From Leucobacter rhizosphaerae (GTDB lineage Bacteria > Actinomycetota > Actinomycetes > Actinomycetales > Microbacteriaceae), in contig NZ_CP095043.1 in assembly GCF_022919175.1 (NCBI RefSeq), forward strand, positions 2,418,001 through 2,482,000: DNA of 64,000 nt, written 5' to 3'. Both the position numbers and the translations under genes were made by a program. The notes under the pieces are model-generated. The model was not told the origin of the DNA. It saw only the letters and a program-made list of their open reading frames with translations, and made no database searches. Position 1 is the first letter of the stretch; each line of letters begins with the position of its first letter. Positions 34,587 to 43,052 of this stretch are shown here, piece after piece.

Positions 34587-35378
34587 ATGCTGGTGATCGA
34601 CTCCATCGACAAGACCTTCTTCCCGGGCACGGTCAACGAGCGCCGCGCACTCGCGGGCCTCAGCCTGAGCCTGAACGAGGGCGACTTCGTCACCGTGATC
34701 GGCTCGAACGGCGCGGGCAAGTCCACGCTGCTCAACGCCATCTCCGGCCGCTACAGCGTCGACTCGGGCAGCATCGAGATCGACGGCAAGCGCGTCAACA
34801 AGCTCAAGGAGTACCAGCGGGCCGCGTACGTCGGCCGGGTGTTCCAGGATCCGATGGCCGGCACCGCGCCCGACCTCACGATCGAGCAGAACCTTGCGCT
34901 GGCGGTGCGCCGCGGGAAGCCGCGCGGGCTCGGGCTCGCGCTCACCCGTGCGCTGCGGGATCGGTTCCGAGAGGAGCTCACGGCCCTGGAGCTCGGCCTC
35001 GAGCACCGTCTCACGGCGAAGGTCGGCCTGCTCTCGGGTGGGCAGCGCCAGGCGCTCTCCCTGCTCATGGCCGGGTTCACGCACCCGAGCATCCTGCTGC
35101 TCGACGAGCACACCGCCGCGCTCGATCCGCAGCGGGCGGCGCTCGTGACGGAGCTCACGGACCGCATCGTGACCCAGGGCGGGCTCACGACGCTCATGGT
35201 GACGCACAACATGGAGCAGGCGCTGCGGCTCGGCAATCGCCTGATCATGATGCACGAGGGGCGCATCGTGTTCGAGGCCGATGAGGCGCGCAAGCAGCAG
35301 CTCACCGTGGCGGGGCTGCTGGAGGAGTTCGCCAAGATCAAGGGAGCCCAGCTCGACGACCGCGCGCTGCTGACGTAG
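34587..35378 (+). CDS. ABC transporter ATP-binding protein (TrpZ-like)
   Basis: A 263-residue ABC ATPase: Walker A GSNGAGKST, signature LSGGQRQALSLLMA, Walker B ILLLDEHTAALDP and switch VTHNM. The Walker B has His after DE (DEH), as is common in this transporter group. Third gene of the operon 32529-35378. The extension FEADEARKQQLTVAGLLEEF follows the ATPase core. Confidence 0.9.
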   Translation: MLVIDSIDKTFFPGTVNERRALAGLSLSLNEGDFVTVIGSNGAGKSTLLNAISGRYSVDSGSIEIDGKRVNKLKEYQRAAYVGRVFQDPMAGTAPDLTIEQNLALAVRRGKPRGLGLALTRALRDRFREELTALELGLEHRLTAKVGLLSGGQRQALSLLMAGFTHPSILLLDEHTAALDPQRAALVTELTDRIVTQGGLTTLMVTHNMEQALRLGNRLIMMHEGRIVFEADEARKQQLTVAGLLEEFAKIKGAQLDDRALLT

Positions 35379-35457
35379 CTCGCGGCCTCGCCCAGCAGAC
35401 TCCGGGAACCGTGCGCGCCTCCCGGCAACTGCCAGAAGGCCGCCATACAGTGGGCTC

Positions 35458-38400
35458 ATGGCTGACGAACCCACTGCTTCGGATTCGGTCTGGCGCGCGT
35501 TGGCCGCGCCGAGTGAGCGCCGCGCGAGCGCCTGGCTCGAGTCGGTGCGTCGCGGCGACGTCTCCGCGGCCGAGATGCTCGGGGGCATGCAGCGGGATCC
35601 CGAGAGCTTCGAGTTCACGCGCCGGCTGATCGAGCTCGTCGCCGGCACGCAAGACGCCTTCACCTCCGCGATGGGGCTGCGCGAGATGGCGCAGGAGGTG
35701 CCCGCCGCGATGCCGGTGCGGGATCGCCTCGCGGTGCGCGCGGGTGGTGTGGCGTCGCTCGGGCTGCCCTGGGCCGTGATGCCGGTCGCGCGCCGCTGGC
35801 TGCGGGATCGGGTCTCGCACCTGGTGCTCGCCGCGAAACTCCCGACCGGCGCCACCCCCGGCCGCCTCGGTGTGCTCACCGAGGCGCTCCGCGAGCACAC
35901 CGAGGCCGGTGCGGTGCCCGTCGTGGTGCCGCTCGGCGACGAGGTGCACGGCCCCGCGGGCGCGCTCGCGGAGGCGACGCGCCTCGCGGCACTCGCCTCG
36001 CACCCCGCCGTCAAGCACCTGGTCGTCGACCCCGCCCGCATCGCCCCCGGCGGCAGCGACTGGTCCGCTGATCTCGACGTGACCCGAGCCGCGACCGCGC
36101 TCCGGCCGATCCTCGCGGCCGCAGCGGAGCACGACACCACGATCCACCTCGAACCGACCAGCGTGCGCTGGGCGCGGGTCGTCCCGGACGTGCTCGTGCA
36201 CGCCCTCGCCGACGCGGAGTTCGACCGGGTGCGGATCGGCACCCGGATCCTCGCCGAGCTGCCCGAGTCGCGGGAGTTCTATGATCGGCTCAGCCGCTGG
36301 GCGCAGCGGCGCGTCGCGGACGGCGGCGCCCCGGTCGAGGTCGTCATCGGCGTCTCGGGGGTCGCCGGTGCCGAGCGCATCGCCTCGATCCAGAGCGGAC
36401 TCGCCGTGCCGGTGCTCGAGGATCGCTGCGACGTCACCGCGCAACTGCTTCGACTCGTCGACCTGGCGCTGCACCCCGGTCGCGCCGCCGTGCTGCGCCC
36501 GGTGATCGCGAGCGAGGACGTCCGGGTGCTCGCTGCCGCCGTGGAACTCGCCGCGGATCGCGATATTGCGGAACTGGTGTCGCTGCAGCTGCGCAGCGGC
36601 GTCGCCCCGGGCCTCGATCGGGTGCTCGCCGCGGAGGGTAGCGAGATCCGGATCGCGCTGCCGGTCATCTCGCCGCAGGAGTTCGCGGGCGCCGTGGACA
36701 CGCTCGTCCGGATCGCCGCCGAGGCCGCGGATCCGGATTCGGCCGTCTCGCGGCTGGAGGCGATGCTCGCCGAGTCATCGAGCACCGGCGCCGAGCCATC
36801 GAGCACTGGCGCCGAGCCATCGAGCACTGGCCCCGAGGACACCGGCGCCGAGGACACCGACGCCGAGGGCACCGATGCCGAGGGCACCGATGCCGAGCCC
36901 ACCGCCGCGGGATCCGGATCCGGCGCCGAAGCCGCGGAGCGCGCACTCTTCGCCGCCGCCGCGATCGCCGCCGAGCAGGACGCCCCCACCTCGCACCGCA
37001 CGCAGCGTCGTGCCCGGGAATGGGATCCGACCGAGCGCGACAGCGCCCTCTTCTACCGCGCACCCGACGAACCGGCGCGCTTCGAGACGGGCGGCCTCAC
37101 CGCCGCGGTGCTCGGACTGAGTCGTGGCTCGACCGGCGACCTGCGCCTCGGGGAGCTCGCCCCGCCGAAGGCGATCCCCGCCGTCTCCGGCTCCGGATTC
37201 GCCGCAGAGCCCGAAACCGACGCGAGCACCGCGGAGAACCGCGAGTGGGCGCGAGGCCTGTTGGAGCGCGCGGCGCAGCGGACCGAGGAGCGCGACCTCG
37301 CGAACGAGACCGTGGCGCTCTCGCCCGCGGACCTCGACGCCGCAGCCGTGGCCCAGGTCGCGCGCACGGCGGGGGAGCAGTGGGCCGCCCAGCCCCACCG
37401 CATCCGCGCGGTCCGGCTGCGCCGCGGGGCGCTCGCGGTTGTCGCCGCCCGCGACCGGCTCCTGCAGGCCCTCGCGGTCGACACCGGGGCGCCGATCGCC
37501 GAGCTCGACGCCGAGATCAACGACATCGTCGATGCGGGTCGGTACTGCGGCCAGCTCGCCGAGGGGCTCGCGGCTGTGCGCGGCGCGACTTTCGTGCCCG
37601 ACCGGCTCGTGATGGTCGTGGCCGACGCCGTCACCGCACTGTCGGCGCAGGCGGACGCGGTGCTCGCCGGCCTCGCCGCGGGCAGCGGGGTGCTGTGGGT
37701 CGTGCCGCAGCGGCTGCACCGATCAGCTGCTGTGCTGGTCGAGGAGTGGGAGGTCGGCGGGATCACCGCGGGCGCCGTGCGCCTCGAGACCGTGTTCGCC
37801 GGTCGCACCCTGGGCGCGCTCGCGGCTGACGAGAACATCGACCGCGCCGTGGTGCTCGGTGACCGAGCCGAGGCGCGCGACCTCGCGCGACGGCGACCGG
37901 ACCTGCGGATCGAGGGGCACTTCCGCGTGCGTGGATCGGTGCTCGTGTCCCCGTCCGCCGACATCGGGAGCGCGATCCCGAGCATCGTCCGCTCCGCTTT
38001 CCGCGCCGCGGGGTCCCACCCGCGCGCGGTCGACGCGCTCGTGCTGGTGGCGGGTGCGGCGCGCTCCCGACGTCTCCGCGAGGGGCTCGCCGATGCGGTG
38101 CGGGCCCTGCGGGTGGGCGACACCTCCCGACCCGGTGACACCGACGCCCTGGCCACCGACCTCGGTCCGCTGCCGGTGCCGCCGAGCGAGGCCGGGTTGC
38201 GGGCGCTCACCACTCTGCATCGCGGCGAGGAGTGGCTCGTGCAACCCGAGCAGCTCGACGAGGAGGGGCGGCTCTGGAGTCCCGGGGTGCGCACCGGGGT
38301 CGCGCCCGACTCGCCGTTCTGGGAGGAGTGCCGCGGTGTGCCCGTCATCGGGATCCTCCACGCGCACACGCTGACCGAGGGCGTCCGTCTGCAGAACGCA

Positions 38401-39279
38401 CCCGAGAGCGGTGCCGTCGCAGGACTCTTCGCGACGGACGCCGACGAGATCCTCGCCTGGCTCGACACGGTCGAGGCGGCGTCCTTGTCGGTGAACCGCC
38501 CCACGACCGAGGCGCGCATCGAGCGCCAGCCCGGGGGCGGCTGGAACGACGCCGTGATGGGGTTGCCGACGCTGTCGGGCGGGCCCAACTGGCTGCTGGC
38601 GCTCGGCTCCTGGCGGCCGCGTGAGGGCACCCGCAGCGAGACCCTGCATCTGCGCGGGCTCGATCCCGAGGTGCAGCGGCTCATCGAGACGGCGCAGAAT
38701 CAACTCGCGTACGAGGAGTTCGACGCTCTGCGGCGAGCGACCCTCTCGGACGCGCTCGCCTGGCGCACCGCGTTCGGTGTCGTCCGCGACACCGTGGGGC
38801 TCGGGATCGAGCGCAACGTCATGCGCTACTGGCCCGTGCCCACGCACATCCGGCTCGCCGAGCGCGAACCGGTCGCGGCGCTGCTGCGGGTCCTCGCCGC
38901 CGCGCTGCTGGTGCGGGCGCCGGTGTCGGTGTCGACCGGCGAGGTGCTGCCGAGCGAGGTCTCGGCCTTTCTCGCGAGCCAGGGGATCGAGGTGTCGCTT
39001 GAGCGCGACGACGACTGGATGGCGCGGATCGCCGTCTCGGGGCCGAAGGGCGCCGACGGCGTGGTGGCCGAGCGCGTGCGGCTCATCGGGGGCGACCGCG
39101 TGCGGGTCGCCGAGTGGATGGGCGGGCTCGACCGCGAGGCGCTGTGGGCCGAGCCGGTCACGATGGCCGGGCCGGTCGAGCTGCTGACGCTGCTGCGCGA
39201 GCAGTCGGTGTCGGCGCGGGCGCACCGCCACGGGCTCGCGGTCGAGGTGCCGGGGCTCGACGAGCTGCTCGCCGAGTAG
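35458..39279 (+). CDS. PutA-like protein with degenerate proline dehydrogenase and ALDH domains
   Basis: A 1273-residue protein laid out like bifunctional proline dehydrogenase/P5C dehydrogenase (ProDH about 90-430, ALDH about 560-1060, C-terminal domain to 1273), yet the active-site motifs look lost. In the ALDH part the catalytic Cys of GQ(K/R)CSA aligns with Pro855 in GSHPRAV, the Glu of ETGGKN aligns with His821, and the KPAEQT lysine and FTGS motifs are gone. In the ProDH part the KGA and YxxRR motifs are not kept. Conserved scaffold remains, for example VSPSAD, LTTLHRGEEWLVQPEQLDEE split, LWSPGVRTGV and GGPNWLLALGSWRP. Residues 438-483 are an acidic repeat linker. ATG follows TACAGT by 6 nt (leaderless). 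Probably a non-enzymatic paralogue; alternatives are a regulator or pseudoenzyme partner of a true PutA. Confidence 0.82.
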   Translation: MADEPTASDSVWRALAAPSERRASAWLESVRRGDVSAAEMLGGMQRDPESFEFTRRLIELVAGTQDAFTSAMGLREMAQEVPAAMPVRDRLAVRAGGVASLGLPWAVMPVARRWLRDRVSHLVLAAKLPTGATPGRLGVLTEALREHTEAGAVPVVVPLGDEVHGPAGALAEATRLAALASHPAVKHLVVDPARIAPGGSDWSADLDVTRAATALRPILAAAAEHDTTIHLEPTSVRWARVVPDVLVHALADAEFDRVRIGTRILAELPESREFYDRLSRWAQRRVADGGAPVEVVIGVSGVAGAERIASIQSGLAVPVLEDRCDVTAQLLRLVDLALHPGRAAVLRPVIASEDVRVLAAAVELAADRDIAELVSLQLRSGVAPGLDRVLAAEGSEIRIALPVISPQEFAGAVDTLVRIAAEAADPDSAVSRLEAMLAESSSTGAEPSSTGAEPSSTGPEDTGAEDTDAEGTDAEGTDAEPTAAGSGSGAEAAERALFAAAAIAAEQDAPTSHRTQRRAREWDPTERDSALFYRAPDEPARFETGGLTAAVLGLSRGSTGDLRLGELAPPKAIPAVSGSGFAAEPETDASTAENREWARGLLERAAQRTEERDLANETVALSPADLDAAAVAQVARTAGEQWAAQPHRIRAVRLRRGALAVVAARDRLLQALAVDTGAPIAELDAEINDIVDAGRYCGQLAEGLAAVRGATFVPDRLVMVVADAVTALSAQADAVLAGLAAGSGVLWVVPQRLHRSAAVLVEEWEVGGITAGAVRLETVFAGRTLGALAADENIDRAVVLGDRAEARDLARRRPDLRIEGHFRVRGSVLVSPSADIGSAIPSIVRSAFRAAGSHPRAVDALVLVAGAARSRRLREGLADAVRALRVGDTSRPGDTDALATDLGPLPVPPSEAGLRALTTLHRGEEWLVQPEQLDEEGRLWSPGVRTGVAPDSPFWEECRGVPVIGILHAHTLTEGVRLQNAPESGAVAGLFATDADEILAWLDTVEAASLSVNRPTTEARIERQPGGGWNDAVMGLPTLSGGPNWLLALGSWRPREGTRSETLHLRGLDPEVQRLIETAQNQLAYEEFDALRRATLSDALAWRTAFGVVRDTVGLGIERNVMRYWPVPTHIRLAEREPVAALLRVLAAALLVRAPVSVSTGEVLPSEVSAFLASQGIEVSLERDDDWMARIAVSGPKGADGVVAERVRLIGGDRVRVAEWMGGLDREALWAEPVTMAGPVELLTLLREQSVSARAHRHGLAVEVPGLDELLAE
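36769..36906 (+). repeat. In-frame minisatellite in the PutA-like gene
   Basis: Three 21-bp units (36769-36831) encoding AESSSTG/AEPSSTG and five 15-bp units (36832-36906) encoding PEDTG/AEDTD/AEGTD/AEGTD/AEPTA. They make an acidic Ser/Thr-rich linker between the ProDH-like and ALDH-like parts. Confidence 0.9.
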
Positions 39280-39318
39280 GGTGCGCGTCGGATCCGGCGC
39301 TGGATCTCGGATCCCGGC

Positions 39319-39783
39319 TCAGCCGATGCGCATGGGGGTGTGCGGGATCCCGTCCTCCAGGAACCCCGGGCCGCTCGGGGCGAACCCGAAGCGGCCGTAC
39401 CACTCGGCGAGATGGGACTGGGCGTGGATGAGGATCGGGTGACCGTCGCAGGCCGCGATGGCGTCGCGGAGCACGGCCGCGGCGATCCCGCGTCCGCGCC
39501 AGATCGGTGCGGTGACGACGCGGCCGATGCTGCGGAGGCCGGGCTCTGCGGCGTCCTCGTTCAGGATCCGGACGGACGAGGCGATGCGGCCGTCGTCGGT
39601 CTCGGCCCACACCTGGATGGTGCTCGGCTCGAGATCGCGGCCGTCGAGGTCGAGGTAGACGCAGTCCTGCTCGATCACGAAGATCTCCTGGCGGAGCTTC
39701 GCGATCCGGTAGAACGTCTGCGGCGGCACGGCGTCGAAGCCGTCGGCGCGGCGGAGGCTGATCTCGGCGGGGAGTGCACGCAT
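39319..39783 (-). CDS. GNAT-family acetyltransferase (ElaA-like)
   Basis: A 154-residue GNAT protein: LYRI-type opening TFYRIAKLRQEIFVIEQDCVYLDLDGRD, strand VRILNEDAAEPGLRSIGRVV, acetyl-CoA loop RGRGIAAAVL and the ending LAEWYGRFGFAPSGPGFLEDGIPHTPM. The pattern of QDCVYLDLDG and EDGIPH matches ElaA. GAAGG precedes the ATG. Substrate unknown. Confidence 0.85.
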   Translation of the reverse strand: MRALPAEISLRRADGFDAVPPQTFYRIAKLRQEIFVIEQDCVYLDLDGRDLEPSTIQVWAETDDGRIASSVRILNEDAAEPGLRSIGRVVTAPIWRGRGIAAAVLRDAIAACDGHPILIHAQSHLAEWYGRFGFAPSGPGFLEDGIPHTPMRIG

Positions 39784-39884
39784 CCTTCGATTTTGCCACG
39801 CGGTCGCGCCTTCGTGTGCTCGATTTCCGTTCCGCGCGGGTGAGACGGTACAGTTGATCTCTGGTTGCGCTATGTGTGGCCAAC

Positions 39885-39969
39885 GGCGGGTTACCCGAGC
39901 GGCCAAAGGGGGCTGACTGTAAATCAGCTGGCAACGCCTACGGGGGTTCGAATCCCTCACCCGCCACCA
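39885..39969 (+). tRNA. tRNA-Tyr (GTA)
   Basis: The acceptor GGCGGGT (39885-39891) pairs with ACCCGCC (39959-39965), with encoded CCA at 39967-39969. The anticodon stem GCTGA/TCAGC holds a loop CTGTAAA with anticodon GTA at 39919-39921. A long variable arm is present and the T arm reads GGGTTCGAATCCC, as expected for tRNA-Tyr. Confidence 0.96.
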
Positions 39970-39974
39970 GCAAG

Positions 39975-40016
39975 AAGACCCCGGCACCGTTGAGAGATCA
40001 GCGGAGTCGGGGTCTT
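39975..40016 (+). terminator. Terminator of tRNA-Tyr
   Basis: AAGACCCCG (39975-39983) and CGGGGTCTT (40008-40016) form a perfect 9-bp stem with a 24-nt loop directly after the tRNA. Confidence 0.65.
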
Positions 40017-40141
40017 GTGCGTTGGGCTCGCTATGTGCGTGGCGACCTGATGTCAGCATTCAGTGTCGAGAGATACCGCCCGGCCGTCACCCCTGTGGGT
40101 GGGCACTCCTCAGGAGCGACGGCCGCGCGGAGCGGTGGGAG

Positions 40142-41026
40142 CTATCGGTAGCTCAGGCGGGCGGTGAGCGCCGTACCGCCGTCGGGAGCGATGATCGCGA
40201 GTTCCTCGCTCGTGTCATCGGCAGCGCGGCCGACGACGTGGATCTGCTCGCCGCAGAAGATGGGCGCACGCGCGCTGAACTCGAATGCCGAAACATGTGC
40301 GCCGGGGTGCGTGTGCAGGAAGCCCTCGACGAGGTAGGTCGCGAGCAGTGGCCCGTGCACCACCAGGCCGGGGTAACCCTCTTCGCGCGTCGCGTATGGC
40401 AGGTCGTAGTGGATGCGGTGCGCGTTGAAGGTGAGTGCCGAGTACCGGAAGAGTGTGGCCTCGAGCGGCTGCTGCGAGAGGACCCAGTCCCATCCCTCGG
40501 GCGCCCCGATGCTGACACGCGGCGGGCGCTGCCGTGAGGGCTGTTCGGGATCGAGCACGGCTGGTTCGCGATACACGATGGACTGGCGCTCAGTCAGTGC
40601 CTGCACGCCGTCGGCCTGTACATCGTGACGCAGTACCACGAAGCAGAGCCGTCCGGACGACCCTGTTTTCGGGGTAATCGATTCGATCGTGGTGACGCGA
40701 TCGAGCGTCTGCCCCACCGTGATGGGGGAGTGGTACTCGAGCTTGCTTCCTGCCCACATGCGTCGGGGGAGATCGAGCGGCGGCATGAATGCTCCGAGCT
40801 TGGGGTGGCCGTCGGCGCCCAGCTCGTTCATGGGAGCGGTCGGCGTGAACTGCAGCCAGTGGCCCGTGGGGAGGAGTTCGGATCGGTCCGTCTCGGCTGC
40901 GTCGAGCGGGCGGTCGAGCACTGAGGCGAGGCCGATCGCAGCGGAGCGTGAGGCAACGTCGCTGACGGTCTCGGTGCGACCGATCCACTCGGTGTAGGTC
41001 GGGGTGGGGGCCGACTGTTCGGACAT
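40142..41026 (-). CDS. MaoC/FAS1-like dehydratase-domain acyl-CoA hydratase
   Basis: A 294-residue double-hotdog protein of the FAS1-like dehydratase/mesaconyl-CoA hydratase type. Blocks LPTGHWLQFTPTAPMNELGADGHPK split, RRMWAGSKLEYHSPITVGQ, ALTFNAHRIHYDLPYA with the hydratase-2 His, EGYPGLVVHGPLLATYLVEGF and FEFSARAPIFCGEQIHV. Related enzymes hydrate mesaconyl-C4-CoA or itaconyl-CoA to citramalyl-CoA. It is divergent from etfB with an AT-rich operator between, and a CitE-like lyase and CoA-transferases lie in the same block, so citramalyl-CoA formation is a good guess. Confidence 0.82.
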   Translation of the reverse strand: MSEQSAPTPTYTEWIGRTETVSDVASRSAAIGLASVLDRPLDAAETDRSELLPTGHWLQFTPTAPMNELGADGHPKLGAFMPPLDLPRRMWAGSKLEYHSPITVGQTLDRVTTIESITPKTGSSGRLCFVVLRHDVQADGVQALTERQSIVYREPAVLDPEQPSRQRPPRVSIGAPEGWDWVLSQQPLEATLFRYSALTFNAHRIHYDLPYATREEGYPGLVVHGPLLATYLVEGFLHTHPGAHVSAFEFSARAPIFCGEQIHVVGRAADDTSEELAIIAPDGGTALTARLSYR

Positions 41027-41183
41027 GAGTTCTCCTCGGTGAGTGAGTCGGGCCGTGGGAAGTGCAGTGCACGTGGCTTCCGACGATGCGTGGATGAAGT
41101 GTGGCGTGGGTTCGTGATCGCTCTTCCGGCTGTCCAGGGCAGCCGGGTGAGCGCACGCCCGGGATCGTCCGGCTTGTACGAGG

Positions 41184-41203
41184 ATAGAATATATTATATA
41201 TTA
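41184..41203. promoter_or_regulatory. AT-rich operator between MaoC-like and etfB genes
   Basis: ATAGAATATATTATATATTA contains AATATAT-T-ATATATT (41188-41202), a palindrome around one base, in otherwise GC-rich DNA. ATAGAATAT recurs at 47749-47757 and 55509-55517. Likely GntR target; inferred. Confidence 0.6.
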
Positions 41204-41289
41204 GGCGCAAGGAAGACCCTCCCAACTTGGTGGTTGCGGCAGGTGTTCGGCGAGTGAGCGGATCTCGCCTCGGACGAAAGGACACATCG

Positions 41290-42066
41290 GTGAAGATCGT
41301 GGTGCTGGTGAAGGAAGTGCCCGACACCTACGCGGAGCGCAAGCTCAACCTTGAGACGGGACTTGCAGACCGGGGCGCTTCGGATGCCGTCATCGACGAG
41401 ATTTGCGAGCGCGCGCTCGAAGTCGCTCTGTCGCACGCGGACACCGCCGAAGGCGTCGAGATCGTGGTGCTGAGTGTCGCGCCGGAGGGTGCCGCCACGA
41501 ATCTGCGAAAACTGTTGGCAATGGGGGCCGGTTCGGCGGTGCAGGTGGTGAGTGAAGATTTGCTGGGCGCGGATCTCGGGCTCACCGCAGAAACGATCGC
41601 CGCCGTGCTGCGTGCGGAGGGTTTCGACCTCGTGATCGCCGGCAACCAGTCGACCGACGGCGCTGCGGGCATGCTGGCGTCGATGCTGGCCGAGTTGCTC
41701 GAGGTGCCGGTCATCACAAACCTCGAGTCCGTTGCGATCGCAGCCGACCGGGTGACCGGAACCCGGGTGAGTGACACTGCGAGGACTGCAGTGGCCGCGA
41801 CCCTTCCTGCGATCATTTCCATTACTGAGCAGCTGCCCGACGCACGATTCCCGAACTTCAAGGGCATCATGGCCGCGAAGAAGAAGCCGTTGACGGTGCT
41901 GAGCCTCATGGATCTCGGCATCGACGCCACCGACATGACGCCCGCTCGGACCATCATGACGGCGATCTCCGAACGGCCGCCGCGTGCCGCGGGAGTCACC
42001 CTCGCTGACGGGGACGGGGTGGTCGAACAGCTCGCTGCATATCTCGCCGAGAACCGACTCGTCTAG
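41290..42066 (+). CDS. etfB: Electron transfer flavoprotein beta subunit
   Basis: A 258-residue EtfB: KIVVLVKEVPDTYAERKLNLETG split at the start, VVLSVAPEGAATNLRKLLAMGA, GFDLVIAGNQSTDGAAGM and the signature-like FPNFKGIMAAKKKPL. EtfAB accepts electrons from acyl-CoA dehydrogenases. GTG 41290 is chosen on GAAAGGA 7 nt upstream. First gene of etfB-etfA-cytochrome b-citE. It is a specialised ETF pair placed beside an acyl-CoA dehydrogenase and not a free-standing housekeeping set. Confidence 0.93.
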   Translation: MKIVVLVKEVPDTYAERKLNLETGLADRGASDAVIDEICERALEVALSHADTAEGVEIVVLSVAPEGAATNLRKLLAMGAGSAVQVVSEDLLGADLGLTAETIAAVLRAEGFDLVIAGNQSTDGAAGMLASMLAELLEVPVITNLESVAIAADRVTGTRVSDTARTAVAATLPAIISITEQLPDARFPNFKGIMAAKKKPLTVLSLMDLGIDATDMTPARTIMTAISERPPRAAGVTLADGDGVVEQLAAYLAENRLV

Positions 42067-42097
42067 ACCGCGCAGATCAGGATCAGAGAGACGCATC

Positions 42098-43051
42098 ATG
42101 GAACACTCGACAGACGCCATCCTCGTGCTCACCGAGCTCGCACTCGACGGGAAGCCGGTGCCGGCAATGGCAGCGCTCTTCGGCGCGGCGGCGGCGATCG
42201 GAACTCCGATCGCCGTGGTGTGCGGGGAAGACCCCGAGGTTGCAGAGCAACTCGCCGCGATGGGAGCGACCGCCGTACTCCAGGCACCGGCGGCAACGGT
42301 CGAGGTCGACGCCCTCGACGCTGCGGCAAGGCGCGTGCGGGCAGAGGCGGTGCTCGTGTCGCACTCGGTCGATGGGCGAGAGGCCGCCGCTCGTTTTGCG
42401 GCTCGCACGCACGCCGGGCTCATCGTCGATGCCGTGGGGGTGAGCCGGGATGCCGAGGGCGTCACCGCGTCGCATGCCGCCTACGGCGGCGCGTACTCGG
42501 TGACTTCCGCCGTCACGCACAGTGCCCCGGTCATCACCGTGCGCCAAGGGGTCATCGAGGCGCGGGCCGGATCGCAGCCGCTGGTCGGCGAAGCGCTTGA
42601 GGTGCCGCTGAGCGATCGGCGCGTGGTCGAGGTGCTGTCGTCCGAACCGATCGATACCGGCGGATCCCGGCCCGAGTTGCGCGGCGCGCGCACCGTGGTC
42701 TCCGGTGGCCGCGGCCTGGGATCGAAGGATCAGTTCTCCACGGCGGAACAGCTCGCGGACGCGCTCGGAGCGGCCCTCGGTGCCTCGCGCGCCGCGGTGG
42801 ATGCGGGCTGGGTGCCGCAGAGCACCCAGGTGGGTCAGACGGGTGTCTCCGTCGCGCCGCAGCTCTACATCGCGCTCGGCATCTCGGGGGCGGTGCAGCA
42901 CCGGGCGGGCATGCAGACATCGAAGTTCATCGTCGCGATCAACACCGATCGAGACGCGCCCATCTTCGACATCGCCGATTTCGGGATCGTGGGAGACGTG
43001 CACACGGTGGTGCCGAGGCTCGTCGCCGAGATCGAGAAGCTGAGGGCGTGA
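42098..43051 (+). CDS. etfA: Electron transfer flavoprotein alpha subunit
   Basis: A 317-residue EtfA with an N-terminal variable domain and the FAD-binding C-terminal domain: VVSGGRGLGSKDQFSTAEQLADALGA split, SRAAVDAGWVPQSTQVGQTG, APQLYIALGISGAVQHRAGM and IVAINTDRDAPIFDIADFGIVGD. Partner of EtfB; it begins 31 bp after etfB, and the following cytochrome b gene starts 1 bp after its stop. Confidence 0.95.
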   Translation: MEHSTDAILVLTELALDGKPVPAMAALFGAAAAIGTPIAVVCGEDPEVAEQLAAMGATAVLQAPAATVEVDALDAAARRVRAEAVLVSHSVDGREAAARFAARTHAGLIVDAVGVSRDAEGVTASHAAYGGAYSVTSAVTHSAPVITVRQGVIEARAGSQPLVGEALEVPLSDRRVVEVLSSEPIDTGGSRPELRGARTVVSGGRGLGSKDQFSTAEQLADALGAALGASRAAVDAGWVPQSTQVGQTGVSVAPQLYIALGISGAVQHRAGMQTSKFIVAINTDRDAPIFDIADFGIVGDVHTVVPRLVAEIEKLRA

Positions 43052-43052
43052 C

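Noticed and set aside
39885..40141. tRNA-Tyr as integration site for a 40-63 kb island
   Set aside because: No integrase gene and no second copy of the tRNA 3' end was seen in the window. The catabolic block may still be acquired, but an attachment site cannot be supported.
39876..40151. Short open frame over the tRNA gene
   Set aside because: It runs through the tRNA-Tyr and its terminator and has no coding character.
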